NCBI RefSeq assembly: GCF_021018895.1
Contig: NC_079387.1
Coordinates: 1,281,083-1,345,082 of the forward strand
Length of the DNA stretch: 64,000 nt
Reading direction: 5' to 3'
From: Seriola aureovittata
Taxonomy: Eukaryota; Chordata; Actinopteri; Carangiformes; Carangidae
The position numbers and the translations under genes were made by a program. Shown here piece after piece: positions 1 through 13,370 of the stretch (positions are counted from its first letter, which is position 1; every line of letters begins with the position of its first letter). The notes under the pieces are model-generated. The model saw only the letters and a list, made by a program, of their open reading frames with translations, was not told the DNA's origin and searched no databases.

Positions 1-24
1 GTTTACTAACATTTGTTACAGAGG

Positions 25-190
25 AAAGCAGCAAATATTCACATTTGAGAAGCTGGAACCAGAGAATATTTGGCTTTTTTACTTGGAAAACGACTGAAAT
101 AACTAATTGGTTAGTAAAACGGTTGCTGGTGAATTTTCAGGTTGTTGTCTAATTGATTAATTAGCTAATCTATTAATCTCTAGTGACTTT
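25..190 (+). repeat. Dispersed teleost repeat, copy 1 (3' part)
   Basis: It contains the motif run CAGCAAATATTCACATTTGA, then a GAAGCTGGAACC segment and an end rich in TAATTGATTAATTAG-type units. I recognise this from many percomorph introns as a few-hundred-bp non-autonomous repeat. I do not recall its library name. Confidence 0.7.
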
Positions 191-329
191 TGTCGTTGTT
201 CGTGTTGATCAACATATTTCAGATGAGAGGTGAATCGTATTCAGTTGCAGAAACTAACACTGTCGTAGCTGTATTGATGGACTGTGATTTGACTTGAAAT
301 CACAGAGTTAGTGTATTCCTCTGTATCCT

Positions 330-331
<2 letters not shown>

Positions 332-376
<45 letters not shown>
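332..376. repeat. (GT)n microsatellite
   Basis: An uninterrupted 45-nt GT run. The reading frame across it is an artefact. Confidence 0.95.
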
Positions 377-377
<1 letters not shown>

Positions 378-782
378 TGACTCATCAAACTCTCCCAAAC
401 TCTCCCACTCAGCTCCAGAGGGTCGAGCCGAAGCCTGTTGATTCATCCTCATCTGTGTCTTCCTCTGCTTCATCCTTCCTCCTTGTACACAGTGAGCACG
501 CGTGTGACGTTAGCGACAGATGTTAGCCACTTGCTGCGTCTTATTGCCTGTCTGTTTTAGATGGACGGAGGAGGAGAAGCATAAAGATTGCATAATGTGG
601 AGGATAGACATTCAGTGGGTCGTTAATGAGCTGTATCATCCTCTTCACCAAAATGGATCGCTCCATAACCCATCAGTCTCTTTGGGTTATTTTTAACACA
701 AAACTGTTAACACAATAGTTACCCAATAAGGAGAACAGATAGTTCCAAAACTACACATATAAAATCAAGTGAAACAATACAA

Positions 783-1035
783 TTTAAACAAAAGGAGGGC
801 TGCGGCTAGTAATTATGTAGTATTGTGTCAGAAATATTGAAGAATGCCCATCACAAATTCCCCATGATAACTTCGTCAGATGAGTCAAGAACCAAAAGAT
901 GTTCACTCTACTATTATTGATAGAGTAAGAAAAATATATGTTTAAGAAGCAGAAACTGGTGATTTTTTGACAGTTTTTATTAAGAAATGACGATAAATGA
1001 TTAAAAGTTGTTGGAAATGACAAAGAACAGAGAAT
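783..1035 (+). repeat. Dispersed teleost repeat, copy 2 (diverged)
   Basis: It starts near GGGCTGCGGCTAGTAATTAT, with the internal CATCACAAATTCCCC and AAGATGTTCACT segments of the same family. The frame on its minus strand is a repeat artefact, not a gene. Confidence 0.6.
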
Positions 1036-1639
1036 TGAGACAAAAAAAAACTGAAACATAACATAATATAAATATGCTTGTCAACTTAATGCTTAATTAT
1101 TAACCTTTCCCAGTATCTGTTATGTTGATGTATCTTTAGCGATTTATACTGTAAGCCCATATGTTAACACACACACTCAAAGGGATGGTGTGTGTGTGTG
1201 TTTTTGATGCCTTTTCATGCACAACTCCATTTTCAGCTGAGGTGCACTAACAGCACACAGACACTGGTCTGCTGATGCTGTGCGCTCATGCAACTGTCCA
1301 TTTAATTATTGATGAGCACAGGGGAAAACGGAGAAGCATCAAAAAGAAGAGTGGAACCTGTGTGTGTGTGTTTGTGTGTGTGTGCGTGTGCGTGCACGTG
1401 CATGCGTGCTGCCAAAGATGGGACCACCACATGGAGCATGGCAAAAAACGTGATTTGTGTCCCTATGGTTTCTGTGTACAAGTCAGCTCCACACTGCAAA
1501 AAATGTCTGATACATCAAAAATTTCCATCCTGCAAAAAATGATGTTGCTTTAATGCAGTTTTAAAGCTGATATCTACAAAGTCTTTCTGGTTTCTACAGA
1601 GCCATGCATACATATGTAAAACACAAAAATCACACAAAT

Positions 1640-1765
1640 ATTTAATATTTAAAAATAGTTTTAGAGAGGTGTTGATTGAACCTGAGGCTTCAGTTTGTGG
1701 TGCTGTACAAGTGTATTGTGTTTTACTGACAGGTGTTTCTTTTATTTTGTCCACCCCATGAGGAC
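1640..1765. repeat. Second dispersed family, copy A
   Basis: GTGTTGATTGAACCTGAGGC followed by CAGTTTGTGGTGCTG and TTTTATTTTGTCCACCCC resembles the segment at 13,085-13,370, showing a shared dispersed element. Confidence 0.5.
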
Positions 1766-1859
1766 AGGCTGCAGAAACATCACTTCTTCCACTAGGAATC
1801 GATGCATCCATTGCTGCAGGCCAGGCAGGGAAAGAGTTAATTGCCTGGATTGTTTTGGA

Positions 1860-2023
1860 AGCAGCAAGCTGTCGGAGAGGGAGAGAGAGAGAGAGAGAGA
1901 GTAAAGGGTGAGGAAGAGGAGAGGGCGAGGGCTGGCTGCAGTCTCTTTGCCTCGTGACGGCGTCTGCAGCGTGAGTTTGTTTACATCCATCGGCAGCAGA
2001 CAGAGCGGAGCAGACGTCCTCGG
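1860..2023 (+). promoter_or_regulatory. Possible promoter/first non-coding exon of inpp4a
   Basis: This short stretch is richer in G, C and CpG than its surroundings and begins with a (GA)n tract. It contains two good splice donors, GTGAGT at 1971 and GTATGT at 2024, either of which could end a non-coding first exon. No TATA box is evident. It lies on the same strand as inpp4a, about 12.6 kb before its first coding exon. The link to that gene is inference. Confidence 0.3.
1877..1901. repeat. (GA)n microsatellite
   Basis: A short pure GA run in the candidate inpp4a first exon/promoter. Confidence 0.9.
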
Positions 2024-2478
2024 GTATGTGTGTAAACTCAGGCTGCCATCATCATCACCCTGAAACACACACAATCGGACTGTGATGCTGCTTTTATGTT
2101 GTGACTGTGACATCAGATCTATGTTTGGGCAATAGGGAGAAAATGCACCATCATGCTGTATGCTAATCAGTTATCTTTGAACCTGTCCTGGTATTACTTG
2201 TTGGACTTCTGAAGCAAAACGATGCTGCACTGAGACATGAAAGATACAGTATGCGGACTTGTCCCATGGTTTACAGCGGGTTACAGTATCAATGCAGTGT
2301 AGAGGCAGGTGAATGACTTCTAAGGTGACTTTCACTTTTGAGTGATGTTGAATTAAAGTGCTGTCATTCTGCAGACAGGCAGTTCGAGACGGAGAATTTA
2401 TAAGACAGGAGACTGTGGGATGAATAAAGATAAATGGTATAGCTCGAGCTGTTGTACTGACAGAGTGGCTCAAAATAG

Positions 2479-2715
2479 GGCTGCAGTTAACAATTTTCTC
2501 AGTTAATCAATTTATTGTTTGGTTTTAAATGACAGAAATAGTGAAACATGCCTGTCTTCAAATTGCTTTTTTGTTGGAACAAAACCCAAATAAACTCAAT
2601 TTATACATTTGTAATGACATAAAACAGATGTGAATTTTGGCTGAAAACAATGACTTAAACAACTAATCAATTTTGGAAATGGTTTCATGATTAAGTTAAT
2701 CATGTGTTAATAAAC
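2479..2715 (+). repeat. Dispersed teleost repeat, copy 3
   Basis: It opens with GGGCTGCAGTTAACAATTTT and closes with AACTAATCAATT- and GATTAAGTTAATC-type sequence. It is internally deleted relative to other copies. Confidence 0.6.
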
Positions 2716-4546
2716 AGTATATTATTACAGCTTTCACTTCTGTTGATGTGCTGAGCGGCCATCTTGGATTTTTAGGTTGGGGTTGGTTAGGTTCTTCCGA
2801 CTTTTCCAGCCCGAAATCCGACTTAGACGACGCGTTCCAGTTGAAATTTCTTAGTGGGAACATGGAAATTCGAACTTGAGTAACAGCGTTACCAAGGATG
2901 GAGTGCTCGCAGACTTTGCCTCGTCAACCTCGGGCTGAGGGGTCGACCGAGCCGCCTCAAAATCCCTGATGCTTTGGCTGAGTGGGTGGTCAACTTAGGC
3001 CTGGGCTTGGTGGAAACCCTGTGATAGGAATACAAGTTTATTTGTTGCATCTATGATCACAGCACAATCACCTCTAAACCCCTTACCTCATCAGTATTTA
3101 CTGCTGTTTATATGAGAGGTATATCATATTTTGGAGCTGCCCTTTGGTCAGAGACATGTTTACAGTGTGAAATGAAAATATAAACCATTGACTCTGAAAT
3201 TCAGCCAGACTGAAAAAAGGCTGTGTCACACCAACTGGTCAGCTTGCCAAGGCAGATACGGGTGTACAGGCCTCATCCAGACAACATTACTGTCACAGTA
3301 TGTCTCTTTTTAGTGAGAGCGCCCTGCAGCCTTGTGATGTTAAACACGATGCCTCATACAAATGAGGCAGACAAATGTCCATCCTGGCAAACAGCATCAC
3401 TGTGACACGGATGGCTGAAACTCAATCACTGGCCTCTCATGCAAAGGTGTGAAACAGACATTGCATGTTTCACTGCTGTCATTCTTAAAGGCTTAAGTTG
3501 CCCTTTTCTGTATTATTTGATATTTTCTCGAGAAGCACTTCAAGCATGTTGCTCTCAAATGTTGTACTTTGCTCTTGTAGAGCAGAGTAGTAGAACAGAT
3601 TCCTGCAGTATTAAATAACTATTTTAAGCAAATGGAGAGAAGCTAGTCCTGCGCTTACTGGCTTTTCTAATGTGAACTATGTGACTTCATTAATGTGACT
3701 CACTGGTTTAGAGTTTTTGTCTCCTGACTCTAATGATTCAGACCAGATGAGGTCATGATGATGTGGATCTGTTTGGTGGTGTTTTCTCCCTGAACCTGAT
3801 CAAACAAAAGTCACTTTAAAAATTGACTTGAATCAAGCGAGTGTTTCCTTTCAAAGAAAAGACAAAAAGGTGAGAGCGGAGGCATCTATGACTTTATCAG
3901 AATGGATCCTTGAAGATATTTTGTTTCCATACATCCCAAAGGAAACAAGAGAGAGCACAGCACTTGTTATTCTTAATCAATCTTGTGGAACCAGCATCTT
4001 AAACCTTTTGTTCTTCATCAGCAAGTCTTCATTGATTACTTCCTTCATATTGTGGGAACTGAGGCTTGCTGTTTTTCCTCAGAGGCAGTCAAAAAGAGAC
4101 CCGCAACTCGACCCTGCCAGCTCACTTCTGTTTTCAGCATGTCTCTGCAGACTGGTGTTTTTTTTCTTTTTGTCTCCTGCGTCACGTTTGACCGCAGCAC
4201 AGGCCCGTCTTTTGTTAAACCCACGCCGACTCTTACAGCTGCACCAGAAATGAGTTTGAGCGTGTGAAAATTCACTCGTCTTCACTGGCATCCTTCACAT
4301 TTGCTTTTGATATACTTGCAATGTTAATCTTAATTTTTGGTTCCAGGTATGGTGCATGGCAGGAAATCCGTCAATGTTAGATCTTTAGATCAAGTCGTTA
4401 TCCATGCATTAGCTATCTAGTCTAATGTCTCATTATATTAGATGATTTTTACTGGAACCAATAAAATGATCTGTTGAATTATTAAGTTCAGTGAAGAGTG
4501 AAAGTGATTTTGACTTTTGTAGCTGCAGAGTTTCTCTTCATTGGTG

Positions 4547-4550
<4 letters not shown>

Positions 4551-4629
<79 letters not shown>
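4551..4629. repeat. (GT)39 microsatellite
   Basis: A pure 79-nt GT run, the longest perfect dinucleotide repeat in the window. Confidence 0.97.
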
Positions 4630-4630
<1 letters not shown>

Positions 4631-5732
4631 ATGCTTGTACCTCTATCTTTGTGAACCAACCTCAGTTTCGTTGAGTGGCTTTTTAAGGCTTAAGACCTGT
4701 TTTAGTTTTTGTTCATGCTAATGCTGTAGAGAGAGACATGAGATATCTGCAGCTCAAAGCAGACGGAGGTTATTTTAATTTAAAAGTGTTCTTTCCCATG
4801 AACACATAGTTACCACTGTCAGCCAAAGCAACTCTTTAAAGACACTTCCTGAAACAACAGAAGGAAGTGATGCCAACTTGAGCAAGAAGCAGTGTCACAC
4901 ACACACACACACTGAGTGAGGTTTGTACTCTCCTTTTGTACCATTTATATTTTGCAGTTCGCAGATGATTACGCATTAGTGTCTCACTTTGTCTTGCTTT
5001 TGCTGGAACATTACACTTGACACTTCCTGGTTGATTTGGTGACATCTGTGGCTACCTTGGTAACAGCAAGTAAAGTTTAATACTACAGGAGCTGGTAACA
5101 GCAGCTGTACATAAGTTCAGTTTGGACTATGAAATATGAGAAAATGGTGAAAAGGGAGTTGTATAATTAAATATATCTTCTATCTAATCTAAAATTTAAA
5201 ACACTTTGATTCCTTCAAAGTATGCTGCAGCTCAACTGGTTGGTGGAGTCACACAACTGCAAAGTGGTAATTCTAGTCTGTTTTTGTAGAATCATTTTTG
5301 ATGAGCGACGTGGTTAGCGCTAACCGTAATGACAAATGCTTTTCCTGTGGTTTCTTCACAACAAAAGCCGCCCCGAGTTTCGTCAGCCAAATTCTTTTAC
5401 TGGGGGAAGCAGCAGCAAAAGTTGGGTTTGCATTTTGTAAAGACATGCTGCATTGTTTCCTGGGAATCACTCGTGAATGTGAAGTCAATTTTAATCCAGC
5501 CTTGAGAGGTAGATAGAGAGATATATATAGAATGTAAATACAGCCATTGAAGAAAAAATGCAGACAACAAATATGATATATATGATAAGCAATAACTTAA
5601 ATGTCTTAATATGTCCAGGATCCTCTTGGAAACTTTGCCAATTTTTTGTGAGATGTGATACTCTGTGAATTTTTTTTCCTGGAATAGGTGGTGGTGTGTC
5701 AAGACTGAGTGAGGGGGAGAAACTCAATATAG

Positions 5733-5733
<1 letters not shown>

Positions 5734-5792
<59 letters not shown>
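5734..5792. repeat. (TG)n microsatellite
   Basis: A pure 59-nt run. A mixed CACG/CGCA tract follows at 5,895-5,960. Confidence 0.95.
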
Positions 5793-5795
<3 letters not shown>

Positions 5796-6253
5796 AGGGT
5801 GTGGGCAATGCTCATTTTCATGTGAAAGGGCTACAGCTGCTCTGTTCCTCTAAAGAAATTATTCATGCTTTATTCTAATGCTGATCCTAGAGGGTCCACG
5901 TGCACGCACGCACATGCACGCACACACGCACCCCACACGCACGCACACACACACAAACACGGTTGAGCAACACTGGGGTAAATTTGAACTGTTCTGTGTT
6001 GTCTTTTTTTTCATTTTGATGCCATAATAGAAAGTGAGCAATAAGCTATAATATATTTAAATACTGACTGGACCCACGATGTTCATAATTGACAAAACAG
6101 TGTCCAGGATGCGAAAAGACGCATCTTATGTCCCATTTTAGTCCTGCAAAGATCTGGACGGTCAAAAATAAAGTTTGTAATGAGCCAGTCAAAGACTTTT
6201 TCTACTAGAGTTGTAATTTCAAATGTCAAATCTGCTGTTTCCTGTGTTTTCAG

Positions 6254-6344
6254 GTTGTGAACTTCTGCTACTCTGTTTGGAAGATCATCAGGACTGAACC
6301 TGGATCAGCTTACTTCCTCCTTTCCTTCATCCCATCCATAAACT
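6254..6344 (+). other. Possible 5' UTR exon of inpp4a
   Basis: A 91-nt segment is bounded by a pyrimidine-rich acceptor ending TTTTCAG at 6253 and a strong donor GTGAGT at 6345. It has no long open frame, as expected for a leader exon. It could join the exon starting at 14,592. Splice strength is the only evidence. Confidence 0.35.
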
Positions 6345-6399
6345 GTGAGTAGACATAACCCAGAAGCCTACACCCTTAACACCCTCAAAATATCATATT

Positions 6400-6760
6400 A
6401 ATAGGGCTCCAGCTAATTATTATTTTCATTATGGGCTAATCTGCTGATTAATTGTGATCCAAAAAATGATCAGTAGATTTATCAGTAATGGAAATAAGCT
6501 TTAGTTGCAAACTTAGTCAAAATACAATGATTAAAGAATCAAGAGATACACTTATCAAATTTGTTTTGATCATTAAAATGCTCTAGTTTACGAGAAAATA
6601 GTAAAAATGTTGATAAATTGTCGAGTCTCAGAGCCCAACAAAAACAAATCAGTTCTTTATTTCCACCAGATTTTCTTGAAATCTTTCAACAAGTTTTAGA
6701 AATATCCTGCAAACTGACAAACAGACGGCCCTCTTGACGCATATGAGGATGAAGTGTGTT
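6400..6760 (+). repeat. Dispersed teleost repeat, copy 4
   Basis: It begins AGGGCTCCAGCTAATTATTA with TTTTCATTATGGGCTAATCTGC, then the internal GAGTCTCAGAGCCCA segment. It sits in the putative first intron right after the candidate leader exon. Confidence 0.6.
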
Positions 6761-8384
6761 TCCCTGAAATAAGGACATTTTAATACTGTGACTGTTTTCT
6801 TGATGAACAGTGATGTTGCCTATTCACTTGCACTGGTATAACTGGAGACATGAGAGAGAGATTTGATAACTTATCATATCTGTAATCAAATACTGGTTGA
6901 TTTGATCACTTCTCCGCATCATAACACAATTCTCTGTAAACCAGTTAGGCTGGTAATATTTTGACAGACGTGTTATTGAGGGTTTCTCTAAACTGCCAGT
7001 GAAACCCAAGATAACAGACAGAAGTCAGACAGCTGCTGCACAGTCTCATCACGTTTTGCTTGTCAGTCTGAGCACAGTGGGTGCAGTGATTTGTTGCTAT
7101 GAACACACAAGGTCTTTGTATCTAAACTGATCTCTGTGCAGAACTTGAAGCTTGTAGAGAGGATGAGGCTGAATAACTTGATGAATAGATTCTTAGTCTG
7201 AAGACCATCACCCTGAGGATCAGGGATGCAATGTTACCTCCTTGTGTACTGTATCTGGACTTTTACAACCGGGTGTTCTTTTCAAAACTGATCAGAGATT
7301 GATATTTATGTAAGTCTTCATGGTCCCAGCGGTGCTTGAAAGTTGTACATAGTGATAGCGTCCTGCAGGCCGAACAGTGGGTGGCAAAAGGTTGGGAAAA
7401 AAGGGCAGATGTCATGGTTTGCTTTGTGTTGTGTTCCAAGATTGGGTCTATGGAAACTCACTGGAGGCCACCAGTTCTCTCTGCTATGGTCCCATTTAGC
7501 AAAGCATTGCAATTCATTTGTAAATATATAATATTTAATATCATCAAAGTGAGGTGTGATTTCACATTAAGTAATTCATTATGGAAAACACTCTACTCAT
7601 TACACTCTGTGTACTATAGGCTGTGAGCTGTAGTAAAATATTTTTGAGCTGTACAAAGGCATTAAGATTACCGAATTTCAGCCATAATCCCTTTTAAGCT
7701 CTACTTAAATTCCAAGCTAACCTTGTAGTACTGATGGATCTCAGTCGCAGTGATGCAGTGCAGATTTATCACGACTGGGCTGTGTAATGGAAACTTGCTT
7801 CTTCGCAGACCCGAGGTTTGGTTTAACTCTTATCCAACCTGCCAAGTCGAACACTAACATACCGACTGCTCATAGCCAATGAAAGCTTCATATTTTAGAA
7901 CAGAATAGAAACAAGTTGGTTTTGAAATCCGAACACGGCTTTGAACTAGTTTGCCGGACCCTGGAGTTACACAACTTTATATAGCTTTAAAGGAACATGA
8001 AAAGTCTTCACTGAAGTTGAAAAAGATGAAAGCCCTGCACATCGACCGCAAATCCAGCTCTCAACATCCAAACAGATTTTTATATCAACTCCTGAAAAGA
8101 AAAGCTGCTAGCCCCCTATTGATGTTGAGTCAGGATCAAATATTACACCAATACTGAATATACTGCAAGACCAAACATAGTAGGGAGCCACTTGAAATGT
8201 TATTGAGTAAACTGATAGTGGGGTTGACAAACAAGTTTAGTCTGTGCTCTTTATAACATACCTTAAAATAAATGTCACGAATCAAATCTCAAATTATTTA
8301 ACAAATCAATGTCATGAAAAATATGCAGCTTGGATTTTGTAGTATTTTTAATACCCTGAGTCTTGCCTGCAGGTCTTCCTCTAA

Positions 8385-8700
8385 GGCTGCAGCTACAACC
8401 TGTTCCAACTGACAGAATTATTTATTATTATTTATTATTAAATAATTATTTCAGTCAGTTTCAAACCAAAATATCAAACGTTCACTGATAATGGCTGCTC
8501 CACTTTGTGAATTTGCTGCTTTCTTCTTCTGATCGTAAACTGGGCTTTTGAGCTGTTGGTCTTACAAAATATGACATCTGAAGACGTCACCTTGGGCTCT
8601 GGGTAACTAGAGTTTTTACTGTTTTATGATGTTTAATAGACCAAACAGTTAATCGATTGATCATGACAAAAAGTTAGTTAGTTACGGCCCGAAACCAAAC
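8385..8700 (-). repeat. Dispersed teleost repeat, copy 5 or related element
   Basis: It shows GACATCTGAAGACGTCACCTT, a GGGCTCTGGG segment and an end with CAGTTAATCGATTGATCATG. The elements match the family, in a rearranged or reverse arrangement. Confidence 0.5.
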
Positions 8701-9814
8701 CCTATAAAAGTTCAGTTAGTGATGAGTTTCCTTTTTGTTGCAGAAACAGTGAGAGCCCATGTAGTAATTCTGACATTTGATATAATATTATAAGCAACTG
8801 TGCTTTACTAGCAGTCAGTCATGATCCGGTATCATCCTCAGTGGATAAATACATTTCTGTCATGTCGTGTTTATTTTATTTTTCCTCTGCTGTTGGATAT
8901 TTTGTGTCAATGAACAACCAAATTTAGAAGAAGGTGTCGTCCGTCTGAGAACAGATGTGACCCGACACACTCACACACTTAAGCGCAGAAAAATAAGTGT
9001 GGTGTGATGCCTTCACTTCAGTGTGTGAAAGGCCCCCTTGGCAAAGATGAAGCTTGAAAATGGGGTTTCACCATGTATGGTCAGCTGGACTCTCACTCTC
9101 TTCCACTCCGTCTCTCTTTCTCCCAGTCTGTCTTTTCCTGCCTGAGGATGAAACTTAGACAGAAACTTCAAACACACATTCAGTCTCTTCTGTCAGCAGC
9201 TCTGAGGCAAACAAAAACAGGTTTAGGAACTGTAACCATTTTTGTAACTGCTTCCTGTGTCCTTCACTAATCACAGACAGTTGCGGCGACAGGTTGGCAC
9301 AAAACACTTAGTTGCATAATGCATCAGAAAACACTCTCAACATTTCTAACTTTAATTTTCATGCTGCTGTATTCACCACTGCCACTTCCTCTGTTGGCAT
9401 TTTCACAAGTTTGAAATAGGTTGGTGGTCCCTCCCCCGCTGCTACATAGCCAAGACAGCAAGTATTGAGGTATTGAGGGTGAGTTTCTCTCACTAAACTG
9501 TTTGACCGCTATGAGTGCACCGTCCGGCTAATCATAGTGCACTGCATGTTGCCAAAATGGTCAATGTGAACGTACTTATGCACTCAAAATAGCAAAGAAG
9601 AACATAAAATGAGACGCTGACAGATTCAGGTAAAATGAAAAGTGAAATTTTTAGTTTTTCAAATCAAACCGTACTTTAAAGCTCCTCATAACTGCTGTCG
9701 TTACTGATCTAAGATCTGTTTAAACTGCTAATGAACCTAAATCCACTTTGCCAATCCTGGATTTGGGTTTTTATGTGTCAGGAGCTGTGGCTTGGATTTA
9801 CCATGACCTATACA

Positions 9815-9849
9815 GTGTGTGTGTGTGTGTGTGTCTGTGTGTGTGTGTG
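9815..9849. repeat. (GT)n microsatellite, interrupted
   Basis: A GT run broken once by CTGT. Confidence 0.9.
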
Positions 9850-11139
9850 GCCCAGTTCATGTGACTCACAAACCAACACTTACACATACACTAACACGCA
9901 ATGCTCCCTTATATGGCAGCTTGTCACGCTCAGTGAAGTTCCTGTTTAGCCATGGATTTGGAGAGCAGTTTGATTTCCTCATTTTGCGGTTCACGATATA
10001 TATTCCTTTTGCATCCTTGTACTGTTTTGGCAAGATAGTGAGTTCCTAGATCTGCCAAATTACTTCATTCATTTGAGGTGTTAAATCTGTCGTCTGTTGC
10101 AGGTCATACACAAAGGGATTTACAATGAATGTGAGGTGGAGTTGTCCTTTTCAGGATGCATGGGGAATTGAAACTGGAGAAGAAAAGTAAAGGCTTTAGT
10201 GTGATTTCTGAAGGTTAGCAGGAAAATGTATTTATAGATATCAGCTCTTTAGAATGTAGCACATAATCCACAGTTCCTTATTCGATGTATCCAAAGAAAA
10301 GTGCTGAAAATATGTTTCTGGACGCTGAAAAGTTTGACAAACAAAACATATAACAGTAACTTAAGATAAAACAAAGAAGATAGTATCCATAAAAAGCAAT
10401 GGGCTTTGAAATTGATGATGTGTAGGAACCCATTTTTGATAAGGAGAGTTGGAAGCGAGGACGAGTCTTAAGCCCTCTCAAAACCATGGTGTTTTTTGGC
10501 TTTGGGAGTGGAAAATGTGACTCCAGCTGGCTGAGAGACTGGAAATTTCATTCTAGGTTTGGGAACAAAGACCAGAGATGCATTGAGTCTGGTCATTTTT
10601 CCTTTGTGAGCATTACTTTTGCTTCGGTGTGATTTGAAAGCCAGCGATGGCAGTGCATTTCCTTTTTTTTTTCATTGTTAGCTTCGTTACCCCCAGGAGC
10701 TAATGCTAATGCAGGGGCACTCAACAAGAAGGCCTGATGTGGGTTGGACCTGTGATAATTATTTACAGGGAAGTGTAAGCACCTGTTTCCTCTGTTTCCT
10801 CATGTTTTGGAATAAGAATTGTATTTTAGCAAGAACCTGCCACTTTTTTGCAAACACTATTTCAATACAGAGGAAACAGAAACACAATGAGTTGAAGTTT
10901 TTGATCTGTTTGAGTTTCCTTGTCTCACTTGATGTTTGTCACTGCGAATGCAACATTTTTGAGCTTGTGAGCTAGACAAAGACACAAGGCAGGTTCAAGG
11001 AAAGGTTAAACACACAAACACATGCACACACACACATCTATGACTTTTCATACACAACTCTTTTCTGTTTACTTGCTTGTGTCTCTGCTCATCAGCACAA
11101 CACTCATGCAGCTCAGCTAAAAGCCCCCACAGGCTGATG

Positions 11140-11141
<2 letters not shown>

Positions 11142-11197
<56 letters not shown>
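11142..11197. repeat. (TG)n microsatellite
   Basis: A pure 56-nt run followed by a GCGTGCGTG end. Confidence 0.95.
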
Positions 11198-11201
<4 letters not shown>

Positions 11202-11999
11202 CGTGTTGTGTACCTGATGTTTATACATTAATATTGAATAACTGCAGAGACGGCTCTATGCTCCCCCACAGACGGGGCAGGTATGTGTCCTGCTCAACCA
11301 ATATTTATCTGTGTTGACCAGTCTTAACATTTTTCTCTGTTACTTATTCATCCTCCCATGATGATTCGTCCTCTACTTTTCTTTCTCCTGTACTAATTTT
11401 AGTCTTTTCTCCTGTGAAAGTTTTATATGTATAACCCCAAAAATCTGAAGTCTAAATCTTCCCTCTCTGTTTGGAGGAATGACAGGAATTAGGTGCTACA
11501 GAAAGTTGAGTGTTTGCAGAAGTTTGAGTCTCTCTAAGTTCCCCTGAGTTCAAGTGGTGAGTCAGAACAAGCCTGGGTTGAAACAGCTTCATTGTAACAC
11601 TCGCAGACAGGATTTATTACTACGACAGCAGTTATTTTATCTGTCATCATGGCGAACTCTGGAGAGGACTCAAGTCTGTTCATGGACTCGTTCAAAAGTT
11701 TCTTGGGAAACTTCCTCCAGTTGAAACACTTAAAATGATATATTTCTTTGATATGTAGACTCTTGTTGCGATATTCTTTCTTCCATGAAAATATTTAAAA
11801 GGCTTCAACTCCAGGGCGTCCTGGTGGAAAAGGGGTTTAAGACGTAGACCGTGTATTAATAAAGATCCCACTTCAAGTCTAGATATGAACATGTCCCCCT
11901 CTCTCTGTCCACTTGTTTCATGTCACGTCCCTGCGCAATATCCAAGAAAAGCCCCGAAAATACTTGAAACTTAGGGAGAGATTTTACCACTTAAAATTT

Positions 12000-12255
12000 T
12001 ATGTCACAGGTTGGACATGAAGGCAAAAGACAAATGCGGACCTGCAGGAACACCAGCACCATGAAGATGTACAGTAAAGGCCAAATTCAAATGCACATAG
12101 ATTCTCCTCCTTCCAGAAAGGATTCCAGGTAGTGCTCCAGATGTTTGCTGTGACAGATGTAGGGCACATGTTTCTGAGTTGACCAAAGTGGGGCATATCC
12201 AGCACTGCCAGGAGATCAGTGCTGGACCACATATGAGGAAGTAGGCCGCCAACTA
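12000..12255 (-). repeat. Likely dispersed repeat (third family)
   Basis: On the minus strand this segment reads like a sequence I recall in multiple fish loci: GCAGTGCTGGATATGCCCCA, then CATCTGGAGCAC, then GCATTTGAATTTGGCC. The overlapping open frames have no family resemblance. Recognition is from memory and should be confirmed by masking. Confidence 0.45.
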
Positions 12256-13084
12256 TTAACCCAGAACCACAGTTAAAATGAGATCACTCCGTGGGCCCAT
12301 TTGTAAAAGATCATTTTTACACTGAGCTTAGAGTTAGCATTTCTTAGATGAATAGTATAATATTCCATAAATTACATATACTAGAAGAAATGTGTGGCTT
12401 TATCATCTCTGTTTGTCTGTTAGTGAGAATTAAATGTGACATGTGTTTACTCTAACTTTGACCTAAACCTGAATCTGTGAAACACATTTTTCTGCAGTAA
12501 ATAGAGCACAATTCTACCAAAATAGACCGTAGAGATCTCCATCTGTGTATTGTCTAACTAGACCACGGTGCTTCTCCATTTCAGCCTGCCGCTGTCCCTT
12601 GTGCTTGCTGCTTTGCTGCAAATAGGCTAATTGCTCTTTAACAAAATGGGACAGAGGCAACGAAAGCAGGAGAGACTGAAAGAGTGGGACAGGCCGAAAC
12701 CTCCAGGGAAACGAATCCCAAACGATCTGGAGGGGCGGAGGAAATAGAGCAAAAAAAGACTAGTAGATTTGGGGAGCACAACAGTAGACGAGCCAGATTA
12801 TAAACCTTAGGTGAAAGGATGGAGGAGAGACACTGAAGGAGAGAGGGATGGATGTTAAGAAAATAACAAAGGAAAAGAAATACACAAACTGCAGCGGACC
12901 TCATGAGAAAACCTACAGTCTCTTAGCAACATCAACATATGGTGAGAGTTGCTCTTCTAGCGAGCATGAAAAGGCACATTAAATGCAAATGTGGATTGAA
13001 ACACACACACACACATATGCAAATAAACAACTTCCTGAAGCAAGCAACCATACCACAGATGCACATATACAGATGTACCCATAT

Positions 13085-13370
13085 ACCCAGTTCATTAGGT
13101 CCACCACACTAAGAATAATGTTATCTAATACAACAGCCTTGCAATAGATTCTAGTGTTGATTCAAGCGTATGATAAATTTAGAGGCTGCAGTTTGCGGTG
13201 CTGTTGAACTATATTGGTGTGAATGGGGAGGACAAAATAATGTATACACCTGTTACTTTAACACAATACACAACCTGCTCCCTCCACAACGACCACATAG
13301 GTGAATCAACACTTCTCTAGAACAGTGTCAACTAAAACCCTGTCATCATTGAACTACCTTATAAAATGAG
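13085..13370. repeat. Second dispersed family, copy B
   Basis: It shares the GTGTTGATTCAAG, GGCTGCAGTTTGCGGTGCTG and GGACAAAATAATG blocks with 1,640-1,765. It starts with CAGTTCATTAGGTCCACC, a phrase common in fish repeats. Confidence 0.5.

Noticed and set aside
332..526. Cys-Val repeat proteins encoded by (TG)n tracts here and elsewhere
   Set aside because: Microsatellites read as open frames in several phases. They lack start context and family similarity.
12000..12255. Two overlapping minus-strand frames as a small gene
   Set aside because: The sequence looks like a dispersed fish repeat, with no splice context or protein family.
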